From JBFXAF01 sp050184585 (lineage in GTDB: Bacteria > Pseudomonadota > Alphaproteobacteria > Rhizobiales > Rhizobiaceae): a DNA stretch of 64,000 nucleotides. The stretch spans positions 62,001 through 126,000 of the forward strand of contig JBFXAF010000003.1 of the NCBI GenBank assembly GCA_050184585.1. Direction: 5' to 3'. The notes beneath the pieces were generated by a model. That model had not been told where the DNA came from, made no database searches, and was given only the letters and a program-made list of their open reading frames with translations. The position numbers were made by a program, and so were the translations under genes. Shown piece by piece: positions 35,779 through 43,052 of the stretch; positions within the stretch are counted from its first letter, which is position 1, and each line of letters starts with the position of its first letter.

Positions 35779-36570
35779 TCACGTTCCATTCGAACCCTGT
35801 CGGGCGCCGACGCCCGCATCGACCGTGATCACGTGGCCCGACAGGCCGCTCCCCCGCTCCGAGGCGGCGAAGACGACGACGTCGGCGATTTCGCGCGGCT
35901 GCAGCATGCGTGCGCCACCGAGGGTTCTGGAAATCAGTTCGCGCCAGCGCCCGGCGTCGCCGAATTCGGCGACGGCTTTCCGCTGCAGGGTGTCGCGAGA
36001 CTTGTCCGTCTCGACCCAGCCGGGATTGACGCCGAGGATCCGGACCCCGCTGTCGATGCTCGTGCTGCCGAGCGCGCGTGTGAAGGCGACCAGCGCCGCA
36101 TTGCCCGATGAGCCGACGATGTAGCCCGCATCGAGCCGTTCGGCGGCGAGGCCGATGACGTTGACGATCACACCGGCGCCGCGCTCGCGCATCCGTCGAT
36201 AATATTCGCGCGTCAGGTTGATGTAGCCGAAGACCTTGAGTTCCCATGCGGCCCGCCATTCGGCCTCGCCGACGTCGAGGAGTTCGCCATGGCGTATGCC
36301 GCCCGCGTTGTTGATGAGGATGTCGATGTCGGGAAACCTCTCCCCGATCGCCGCGGCCGAGCCCTCCCGTCCAGCGTCGCATGCGAGGATGACAGGCGCC
36401 GGGGCGTCCGCCCGCCCCATCCTTGCGCTGGCGACGGCGAGATCCGTTTCCGTCCGGCTGACGAGATGGAGGGCGCATCCTTCCTCCGAGAAGGCTTCGG
36501 CTATCGCCAGGCCGATGCCGCGCGACGCGCCGGTGACCAGCACCCTTTGTCCCTTGAGTCCGAGATCCAT
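35779..36570 (-). CDS. SDR-fold protein with altered catalytic triad
   Basis: The 263-residue protein shows TGASRGIG near residue 14, NNAGGIRHGELLD, and the C-terminal GHVITVDAG, so the fold is classical SDR. But where YxxxK should stand it reads GYIVGSSGNAALVAFTRALG: lysine is replaced by asparagine and tyrosine by glycine, unless the tyrosine four residues earlier takes over. The upstream serine position reads VNVIG. A subgroup of SDRs with this pattern exists in catabolic operons. The gene abuts mmgE (stop and start one base apart), and is probably transcribed with it and the TRAP genes. Confidence 0.8.
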   Translation of the reverse strand: MDLGLKGQRVLVTGASRGIGLAIAEAFSEEGCALHLVSRTETDLAVASARMGRADAPAPVILACDAGREGSAAAIGERFPDIDILINNAGGIRHGELLDVGEAEWRAAWELKVFGYINLTREYYRRMRERGAGVIVNVIGLAAERLDAGYIVGSSGNAALVAFTRALGSTSIDSGVRILGVNPGWVETDKSRDTLQRKAVAEFGDAGRWRELISRTLGGARMLQPREIADVVVFAASERGSGLSGHVITVDAGVGARQGSNGT

Positions 36571-37929
36571 CTAGGCAGCCTCATGCTTCGGGGCAGCGGC
36601 CAGCCGCGCAATGCCGGCGACGTCCGGAAGCCGGTCGATCTCCCAGCACGAGCGCGCCAGGTCGCGTATGTCGGGACCCACTACATCTCCCGCATAGGAC
36701 ATGAACTTTCGCTCGAGCTCGTCGTCCGACATGGGGTTCCCCATGCTTCCCCGGGCATGGCTCACCGTTCTCTCGATCGTGGTCCCGCCGGCGGACCAAA
36801 CCGTGACCTGCGTCGCATGCCGCGCCAGCGACTGGTCGCCGACGAGTTCCACCCTGTCGCGCAACGCCCTGATTCGCGGATCGAGAAGCGATGCTTCCCT
36901 TGCGTGCTCGACACCTGCGGTTCCCGTCGCGAGAACGGCGGCAATCCAGTGGTGCGCACTGACCTGTGCCTGCAGGCCGTCCTTCGGTTCCGGCTGCCGG
37001 CTCATCAATTCGATCGTCTCGGGGGAGACGCGGGCCACGACCCGCTCGACCCGGTTCCCATCGAAAATAGGCAGTCGCGTGATCTCCATGCAGGCGTCGA
37101 GCGCCGCGTGCACCACGATCCCGCAGGGGTATGGCTTGTAGGTCAGTGACAGAAGCTCGAATCGCGAGCCGAGACCGTCCAGGATCACATCGATGTCTGG
37201 TTTTTCGGAGAACAGGCTGGCGAACCCCTTGGGACCCTCTATCGCCGTCTCGCTGCCGCGAAACCCCTCCGCCGCGAAAATCGCGGCGGCGACCCCGTTG
37301 CGCGCGGCATTGCTGGGCACGAACGGACAACACATGCTCGAGAGGGCGTCCTGGTGTCCCGCGGCCGAAACGCTCGCGATAGCAAGCGCCGAAACGGTCT
37401 GCGAAACCGACAGGCCAAGCAGCCGAGCGGACGCGGCTGCCGCGCCGAGCGGCGCGGTCAGACCCGTGAGATAGAAACCTCGCCTCGGCCTCGCATGCGG
37501 AGCCGAGATCGCCTTGCAGAGGCGGTACTCGATCTCCATGCCGGCGATCAACGCTTCAAGGAACGCCCGCCCGGTTGAACCCTGGCTCTCGGCGACGGCG
37601 AATGCGGCCGAAGCGACCGGGCTTGTCGGGTGAAGCATCATCACCGCGTCGGTGTCGTCGAACGCATCGACGCTGGCCGAGATGCAGTTGACGAAGGCGG
37701 CGCCGGCCATGTCGAGAGAGGTCGAACGGCCGAACACGGTCGCTTCCCCCGAACCGCCCAGGCGCCTCGCACCGCGCAGTGCGAGGTCCGTGGTCTCGGA
37801 CCCGCTGCCGCCGACCGCGCAGCCCATCCAGTTGAAGAACGCCCGCAGTGCCTCGCGGCGCACGGGAGCGGCGATGGCGTCTGCCTCCAGCCCGAGCGCG
37901 AACGATGCAAGCTCACTCGATACGGTCAA
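36571..37929 (-). CDS. MmgE/PrpD family protein
   Basis: The 452-residue protein matches MmgE/PrpD along its length: AFFNWMGCAVGGSGSETTDLAL, SASVDAFDDTDAVMMLHPTSPVASAAFAVAE, and RGFYLTGLTAPLGAAAASARLLGLS, plus YKPYPCGIVVHAALDA. PrpD is 2-methylcitrate dehydratase; related proteins act on aconitate-like or other tricarboxylates. I start at the TTG 6 bases after GGAGGAAGG because no ATG fits the N-terminus; the frame has no better start. First gene of the operon, divergent from the LysR gene. Confidence 0.85.
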   Translation of the reverse strand: MTVSSELASFALGLEADAIAAPVRREALRAFFNWMGCAVGGSGSETTDLALRGARRLGGSGEATVFGRSTSLDMAGAAFVNCISASVDAFDDTDAVMMLHPTSPVASAAFAVAESQGSTGRAFLEALIAGMEIEYRLCKAISAPHARPRRGFYLTGLTAPLGAAAASARLLGLSVSQTVSALAIASVSAAGHQDALSSMCCPFVPSNAARNGVAAAIFAAEGFRGSETAIEGPKGFASLFSEKPDIDVILDGLGSRFELLSLTYKPYPCGIVVHAALDACMEITRLPIFDGNRVERVVARVSPETIELMSRQPEPKDGLQAQVSAHHWIAAVLATGTAGVEHAREASLLDPRIRALRDRVELVGDQSLARHATQVTVWSAGGTTIERTVSHARGSMGNPMSDDELERKFMSYAGDVVGPDIRDLARSCWEIDRLPDVAGIARLAAAPKHEAA

Positions 37930-38010
37930 GACGAGCCTTCCTCCGAAGCCGAATTGATTTCGAACACCTATCAGCCGGGGTTTCGTTGGAAAAATATGAA
38001 ATTGCCGACC

Positions 38011-38033
38011 CCGATATAAACGGTATTGATATC
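38011..38033. promoter_or_regulatory. Candidate LysR operator, divergent mmgE/lysR gap
   Basis: CCGATATAAACGG followed by TATTGATATCC places GATAT and ATATC half-sites with TGATATC at 38027-38033, 17 bases before the LysR start. LysR-type sites often have T-N11-A symmetry, and the same TGATATC recurs downstream of the regulator (38976-38982 and, inverted, 39012-39018). Confidence 0.45.
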
Positions 38034-38049
38034 CACGGAGATCGCGACC

Positions 38050-38967
38050 ATGACCCTTCAGGAACTCGCCCGCTTCATCGCCATCGTGGATGCCGGCAGC
38101 ATCAACGCCGCCGCGTCGGCGCTCCGACTGTCCCAGCCCGCCCTCAGCATGCAGGTCCTCCAGCTCGAGAAGAAGCTGGATACGAAGCTCCTCATCCGCA
38201 CATCGAGAGGGGTCGTGCCGACGGACGCCGGCGCGGCGCTCTATCGCCAGGCCCATCTCGTCGTCCGTACCGTCGAGGAAATCCCCGAGCTCATCGCCAA
38301 CAGCGTCCTGGAGCCGGCGGGACATGTGAACGTCGGCTTCTCCGCGTCGCTGGCGTCGGCATTCGGCGTGCCGCTGGTGAAGCGGCTGCGGGCGAGCTAC
38401 CCGAAGATCATCCCCCAGCTCATTGAGGCGCCAGCCACCATCCAGAAGGAACTCGCAGCCAGCAACCGCATCGATTTCGCACTTGTCCTCGCCGAACCCG
38501 ACAGCGAGGACATCATGCTGACGCCGTTCTACAAGCAGACGCTCTTCGTGGTCGCGCCTGCCGAACATCCCGCCGATCGCCTCACGCTGGCGGAATTCCT
38601 GTCCGGCCCCCTGGTGCTGCCGAGCAAGGAGAACCCGATCAGGATCGTATTGGACCGGGCCGCGCAGGTCGCAGGCCTCAAGCCGCAGGTGGCCGTTGAA
38701 TGCCGCTCGATGACGAACCTCCTCCAGACCGTGCGCTCCGATGTGGGGCTGGCGATACTCCCCTGGATACCGGTGCCGCTCTTCGGCGAGAAACGGCCGC
38801 TGTTCCGCTTCATTGAAATCGTTGACGTTCAGCTCGATCTCCTTGTCTGCCTGTGCGAATCGACCGCGCGTTCCAGCAGCGCTTCGCTCCTTGCCAAGAA
38901 CGCCCTGTATGACACGGTCCTGTCCGCAATCCGCTCACCAAGCTGGAGAGGGGCGACCCCGTTCTAA
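38050..38967 (+). CDS. LysR-family regulator
   Basis: The 305-residue protein has the LysR helix-turn-helix at residues 1-60 (MTLQELARFIAIVDAGSINAAASALRLSQPALSMQVLQLEKKLDTKLLIRTSRGVVPTDAG) and a substrate-binding domain after residue 90 (GHVNVGFSASLASAFGVPLVKRL). I start at MTLQEL; an in-frame ATG 24 bases upstream adds eight residues. It sits between the divergent mmgE operon and the thiolase/DUF35 operon, so it is the obvious regulator of both; the inducer is unknown. Confidence 0.88.
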   Translation: MTLQELARFIAIVDAGSINAAASALRLSQPALSMQVLQLEKKLDTKLLIRTSRGVVPTDAGAALYRQAHLVVRTVEEIPELIANSVLEPAGHVNVGFSASLASAFGVPLVKRLRASYPKIIPQLIEAPATIQKELAASNRIDFALVLAEPDSEDIMLTPFYKQTLFVVAPAEHPADRLTLAEFLSGPLVLPSKENPIRIVLDRAAQVAGLKPQVAVECRSMTNLLQTVRSDVGLAILPWIPVPLFGEKRPLFRFIEIVDVQLDLLVCLCESTARSSSASLLAKNALYDTVLSAIRSPSWRGATPF

Positions 38968-38975
38968 GCCAATGC

Positions 38976-39027
38976 TGATATCCGACATCGATTGACAGAC
39001 GCCTCAAAGCCGATATCAATTCGGCTT
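38976..39027. promoter_or_regulatory. Candidate LysR operator of the thiolase/DUF35 operon
   Basis: This region holds TGATATC at 38976-38982, GATATCA at 39012-39018, and a perfect dyad AAGCCGA-TATCAAT-TCGGCTT (39007-39027). It lies just before the start of the downstream operon, 30 to 80 bases upstream, and repeats the word seen upstream of the LysR gene. Confidence 0.45.
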
Positions 39028-39056
39028 ATAGAGATGAGGCTATCGTCGTCGCCGCC

Positions 39057-39533
39057 GTGATTCCTCCCGCCAGACCGACCGGCCTTTACGTGGCCGAAGC
39101 ACAGAGCGAAGTCTGGGACATCCGTTACCGATGGTCCTATGGCGAACGTGGGCGCGCCTGGCTGGCAGCTCTCTCCGAAGGCCGGCTGATCGGTTATCGC
39201 GCACGCCCTGGCGGGCGCGTCTTCATCCCGCCCGAGGCGCCGGTCGAAGCGGCCGGTGGCGACCTGGAAATTGTGAGCATCGGCCCCCACGGGACCGTGG
39301 AGATGGCGGACGTCGTCCCGCCGCCGGCGGGCTCGCTCGAATCGCACATCGTCGCCAGGATCCGTCTGGACGGCGCGGCAGTCCGCCTCTTCGCACCCAT
39401 CGAGTTCTCTCCTCCCTTCTCGCCGCGTCGATTGCAGCGCGTGAAGCCCGGAGCGCGCGTCTCCTTTGTGCCTCCCTCGGCGCCTCTGCGCAGCGTCGCC
39501 GACATCCGTTTTCGGCTGCTCGTTGATGGCTAG
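39057..39533 (+). CDS. DUF35-like OB-fold protein without the zinc ribbon
   Basis: The 158-residue protein keeps the DUF35 outline: a short helical N-terminus, GRLIGYRARPGGRVFIPPEAPVEAAGGDLEIVSIGPHGTVEMADVV, then a beta-barrel region. In normal DUF35 proteins the region holds four cysteines (two CxxC pairs); this protein has no cysteine at all. DUF35 proteins partner with thiolase-fold enzymes. The start is GTG; no ATG in this frame lies closer. Its end overlaps the next gene by eight bases. Confidence 0.65.
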   Translation: MIPPARPTGLYVAEAQSEVWDIRYRWSYGERGRAWLAALSEGRLIGYRARPGGRVFIPPEAPVEAAGGDLEIVSIGPHGTVEMADVVPPPAGSLESHIVARIRLDGAAVRLFAPIEFSPPFSPRRLQRVKPGARVSFVPPSAPLRSVADIRFRLLVDG

Positions 39534-40593
39534 AGGCTTCGCCATCAGGAGATCGGAGCATGCCTGTGTGCTGCAGGCCGCGATGCGCGTCGCTTCCCCC
39601 GGCCAGTCACTGGAATCGCTCGTCGCCACGACGGTCCGGGCCGTGCTCGAGTCGGCGTCTCTGAAACCGGACGCCATCGACGCCGTCGTCGCGCTCGGCA
39701 ACGAACAGGTCGACGGAGGCATCTCCCCCCTTCTCATGGCGGAGGCTGCCTGTGGCTTGGGCAGAAGCTATCTCTTCGTCACCGGTTCGTCGGGCGATGC
39801 GTTGCATTCGGGCCTCTCGCTGGTGCGATCACGCATGGCCTCGATCGCCCTCGTCGTGGGATGGAGCCAGTCGACCCGGCTGAGCTTCGACGACGTGGCG
39901 GCGATATCGACCGACCCGCTCTTTCACCAGCCGCTCGGACTGGGCGCCGCCGGTCTCGCGGCGATGCACTCGGCGCAACTCGCGTGGGACCGGCTGATCG
40001 ACCTGCGGGAGCTTGGACGTTACGCGGAGACGATGAGGGCGCGGCGGCGCAGCGACCGAAGCTTGCAGGGCGCGCGAATCGTCCGCAGCGGCGCCTCGTC
40101 CACCGCTGCCGGCAGAAGGAGGAGGCATGCGGGACCGGACCGCGTGGATCGCGCCACGGCGATCCTGCTTTCGCCGAGCGGAAGCTCGACCCGCATCAGC
40201 GGGTTCGCCACAACGCGTCGCGACCTGGTCCCGGCGGACGACGATCCGGCGGTCTGGCTCGGGGAGACCCTCCGGCTGCTCGACGACGGAGGGTCCAAGC
40301 CGATCGCGCGGGGGACGGTCGTCGAGATCGGCTCGCCGGCCCCCCATGCCGAATTCCGCGCGCTCCATGCCCTGGGTCTCGGCGATGAATGGGCGACGAG
40401 GCCGGGATTCAATCGGCATGGTGGCGGCTTCGCGGCATATGGAGGGGCCGCGGACGGCCTCGCGCGCGTGGCAAGCGTGTTCGAGGCCGTAGAGCCGAAT
40501 GGCGCCGGCCGGAGCGAAGGCATCGCCATCGAGATGAGCGGTCCGCTTGGTCAATCCATATCGGCAATACGCCTCGTCGCGGATGTCGGGTGA
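39526..40593 (+). CDS. Thiolase-fold protein lacking the catalytic cysteine (first of pair)
   Basis: The 355-residue protein is thiolase-like in length and layout (SLVATTVRAVLESASLKPDAIDAVVALGNE, FVTGSSGDALHSGLSLVRS, and late NRHGGGFAAYGGAADGLARV). Where thiolases have a reactive cysteine in CASG, it has Gly87 in GSSG; the late GHPxGATG histidine motif is replaced by YGGAADGL. Hence no Claisen chemistry by cysteine is expected; it may be a pseudo-enzyme partner or an aldolase-like catalyst. An ATG overlapping the preceding gene and a TGATG junction with the next show tight coupling. Confidence 0.72.
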   Translation: MARGFAIRRSEHACVLQAAMRVASPGQSLESLVATTVRAVLESASLKPDAIDAVVALGNEQVDGGISPLLMAEAACGLGRSYLFVTGSSGDALHSGLSLVRSRMASIALVVGWSQSTRLSFDDVAAISTDPLFHQPLGLGAAGLAAMHSAQLAWDRLIDLRELGRYAETMRARRRSDRSLQGARIVRSGASSTAAGRRRRHAGPDRVDRATAILLSPSGSSTRISGFATTRRDLVPADDDPAVWLGETLRLLDDGGSKPIARGTVVEIGSPAPHAEFRALHALGLGDEWATRPGFNRHGGGFAAYGGAADGLARVASVFEAVEPNGAGRSEGIAIEMSGPLGQSISAIRLVADVG

Positions 40594-41759
40594 TGGGACG
40601 GCGCATGAGCGACCCGCTGGGGTGGATCACGGGCATCGGGCAACTCCCAAGCGCGCCGCGCTACGTGGACTTCACCTATCCGGAACTGCTCTCGACTGTC
40701 GCCGCTGATGCCATTGCCGATGCGGGTTTCGAGGAGGCGGACGTCGATGGCGTGGTCCTGTCGGCGGCGCCGGATCTCCTCCTTGGCGTCAACGATCCGC
40801 AGAATCTGGCGGCGCTGGGCCTGCCCGCGGCCCCGCTGCTTGCCCGCGTCAACACCGCGGCCGGCTCCGGCCTCAGTGCGGTGAGACTTGCCTGCGCTCA
40901 CGTCGCCGCCCGCCACTGTCGAAACGTCCTCGTGGCTGCCGCCGACATCGGCGCCCAGACCACCGACCACAATCGCCTCATCTGGACGGGGCTCGACGCG
41001 CTGCGCGAGCGGCACGTACCGATGAATGGCGTGTCGCTCTTCGCCTTCATGTCGGCGCTCTACATGCAACTCTTCGACGCGACGGAAGCCGGCCTTGCCG
41101 CCGTCACCGTCAAGAACCGCCGCAACGGGGTGGCGAACCGCTTTGCCCAGCTTCGATCCGAGGTGACGCTGGAAGACGTCCTGGTATCGCCGCTCGTCGC
41201 CTGGCCGATCAGACGCGCCCAGATCGGCCCGGCTGGCGGCGGCGCCGCCGCGCTCGTCATTTCGGCCGAGCCTGGTCGCAATGGACGGCAGGTCGCCGTT
41301 GCGGGCTGCGCATCCCGCGCCGCCGCCTATTCGATCGGCGACCGGGTTGCGCGCGACGATCCCTCGTTCGGCTACGCGTCCGAAATGTCCGACGCCGCCC
41401 GAACAGCCTACGACATGGCTGGGGTGACGCCGTCCTCGATCGACGCTGCGGAGGTCTATGCATCCTATCCCGTCGGCGAACTGATCAGCATCGAGGCGCT
41501 CGGCCTCTGCGAGCGAGGGACCGGATGGCGCCTTCTCGGGAGCGGACGGTTCGATAGGGCCGGATCGACGCCGGTGAACCTGTCGGGAGGTGCGACCTGC
41601 GGCAACCCCCTGAGCACGACCGCGCTCAACCGGGTCGTCGAGATGACGCGCCAGATCCGCGGCGAGACGGTCACGGGGCGACCGCCAGCCCTTGGCGTGG
41701 TGAACGGGTTCGGCGGCGTCTCGCAGCTCCACGAAGTGATGGTCTTGGCCGCGACATGA
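40593..41759 (+). CDS. Thiolase-fold protein, SCP-x type, with altered catalytic residues (second of pair)
   Basis: The 388-residue protein is a SCP-x/thiolase relative (AADAIADAGFEEADVDGVVL, AEVYASYPVGELISIEALGLCERG, PVNLSGGATCGNPLSTTALNRVVE). The nucleophile position reads NTAAGSG, so cysteine is Ala90; the late GHP motif reads GNP (Asn338), and the CxG near the end is NGFGG. This matches thiolase-fold enzymes that act with DUF35 partners, such as the retro-aldolase Ltp2 with ChsH2. A second ATG 12 bases later is a possible start. It forms a tight operon with neighbours. Confidence 0.78.
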   Translation: MGRRMSDPLGWITGIGQLPSAPRYVDFTYPELLSTVAADAIADAGFEEADVDGVVLSAAPDLLLGVNDPQNLAALGLPAAPLLARVNTAAGSGLSAVRLACAHVAARHCRNVLVAAADIGAQTTDHNRLIWTGLDALRERHVPMNGVSLFAFMSALYMQLFDATEAGLAAVTVKNRRNGVANRFAQLRSEVTLEDVLVSPLVAWPIRRAQIGPAGGGAAALVISAEPGRNGRQVAVAGCASRAAAYSIGDRVARDDPSFGYASEMSDAARTAYDMAGVTPSSIDAAEVYASYPVGELISIEALGLCERGTGWRLLGSGRFDRAGSTPVNLSGGATCGNPLSTTALNRVVEMTRQIRGETVTGRPPALGVVNGFGGVSQLHEVMVLAAT

Positions 41760-42229
41760 ACGCAACCACGACGCCAGTCGGCGACGACGTCCTTCTCGAC
41801 TTGCGGATTCGCCAGGAATACGTCCGCGGCGAAGCGCTGGACGGCTTCTTCGAAAGGTTGCGGCTGGAACGAAAGCCGTATGGGCGACGCTGCCCGTCCT
41901 GCGGGAGGGTCACCTGCCCGCCTCGCGACTTCTGCAGCCGATGCATGACGGACGCCGGTGAATGGGTCCCCCTGGGCGTTGGCGGCGAGATCAGGACGCT
42001 GACCGTGATCGGCGAGGCTTTCGAGGGATTTCCCGCCCCTCCTTTCGCGATCGCCTTCGTCCAGCTGGATGGGGCGGACACGGCGATCCTGAACCGACTC
42101 GAGGGCCGCGACTGGAGCAAACCGGGCGACTGGCATCGCCTGATCCGAAAGCGCGCGACCATGGTCTTTCGCGGAACGCCCCTGGGAAGCTGGCTCGACT
42201 TCCATTTCGTCATCGATGACGCGCGCTGA
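41756..42229 (+). CDS. DUF35 Zn-ribbon/OB-fold protein
   Basis: The 157-residue protein has the helical N-terminus, a zinc ribbon with Cys46, Cys49, Cys60 and Cys63 (CPSCG...CSRC), and the OB-fold (EIRTLTVIGEAFEGFPAPPFAIAFVQLDGADTAIL). DUF35 proteins bind the acyl-CoA end and form complexes with thiolase-fold enzymes. Its ATG overlaps the preceding thiolase stop by four bases. Together with the ribbon-less DUF35-like protein at the head, the operon has two partner pairs. Confidence 0.88.
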   Translation: MNATTTPVGDDVLLDLRIRQEYVRGEALDGFFERLRLERKPYGRRCPSCGRVTCPPRDFCSRCMTDAGEWVPLGVGGEIRTLTVIGEAFEGFPAPPFAIAFVQLDGADTAILNRLEGRDWSKPGDWHRLIRKRATMVFRGTPLGSWLDFHFVIDDAR

Positions 42230-42311
42230 ATAGCGGACAGGACAGGTCGAGCGGCCGATCGAGTTCGGGTCGGCCTGCGAAGCGTTCCATTCCGAACATC
42301 GGACGACGCGT

Positions 42312-42998
42312 TCAGAGGGTCGGCCGATCACCTGCAAGCATCGGTCTCGGTCCCGGTTGCGCCCGTCCAGACGCGCTGATGGTCGCGCAGGCGGCGAGCG
42401 CGAGCAGCGGATCGACAAGCCGCACGCCAAGCCGGTCGCCGATCTCGGCGGCGAAGCCCATCGTTGCAAAGCCGGTGCAGCCGAGAAGGATGGTGTCGGC
42501 GCCACGCGCCTTCAGCCTCCGCACGCCATCGATTGCCGCCGCCTTGCCCTTGTCGGTCGTCAGTTGCGGCGACGTTGCGATGCCGTCCGGTTTGTCCACG
42601 CCGACGACGCAATCGCCGAGAATGTCCATGATGTGCGGGGGCAGGCTGTCGACGATCGTCAACACGCCGATACGATCCGACAGTGCGCGGGCCATATGGG
42701 CGGCCGCCGACCCTGCGCCGAGCACGGGGATCGATACGGCGGCGCGCGACTCCGCCAGGGCCGGGTCTCCGAAGCAGCTGATGCCTATCTGCGTACAGCC
42801 ATCCTGCTCCAGGCGTTCGGCGAGTTCGACGACCTTCGGGACCGCGCGGTCCATCGTCTCGTCATCGAATATGCCCTGCGGCTGGTCGTCGATGCATGCG
42901 CTGCGTACCTCCATGCCGCAGGCTTGCGATACGATCCTGCCATGCAACTCGACGGCGTCTCGATCCCGCATGGTGAGGACGCGAATGATTCCAAGCAT
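42312..42998 (-). CDS. Aspartate/glutamate racemase family protein (hydantoin racemase-like)
   Basis: The 228-residue protein is of the Asp/Glu racemase superfamily with two catalytic cysteine positions: Cys75 in IGISCFGDPAL and Cys174 in LLGCTGFATM. Members racemise amino acids or hydantoins without cofactor. It opens with MLGIIRVLTMRDRDAVELHG. It is transcribed after the OPT transporter gene on the minus strand with a hairpin in the gap, and GGAGAAACCCC upstream of the start. Confidence 0.85.
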   Translation of the reverse strand: MLGIIRVLTMRDRDAVELHGRIVSQACGMEVRSACIDDQPQGIFDDETMDRAVPKVVELAERLEQDGCTQIGISCFGDPALAESRAAVSIPVLGAGSAAAHMARALSDRIGVLTIVDSLPPHIMDILGDCVVGVDKPDGIATSPQLTTDKGKAAAIDGVRRLKARGADTILLGCTGFATMGFAAEIGDRLGVRLVDPLLALAACATISASGRAQPGPRPMLAGDRPTL

Positions 42999-43019
42999 GG
43001 GGTTTCTCCGGATTGGAAT

Positions 43020-43043
43020 GGTCGGCGGGCGAACCCGCCGACC
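43020..43043 (-). other. 10-bp hairpin between OPT transporter and racemase genes
   Basis: GGTCGGCGGG-CGAA-CCCGCCGACC is a perfect stem with a tetraloop, about 10 bases past the OPT stop and 22 before the racemase start. No T-run follows, so partial termination or RNA stabilisation is more likely than full termination. Confidence 0.55.
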
Positions 43044-43052
43044 GCAGTCAGG

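Noticed and set aside
36289..37149. Plus-strand frames opposite the SDR and MmgE/PrpD genes
   Set aside because: They run against clearly coding genes and lack motifs; same for other long antisense frames in the window.
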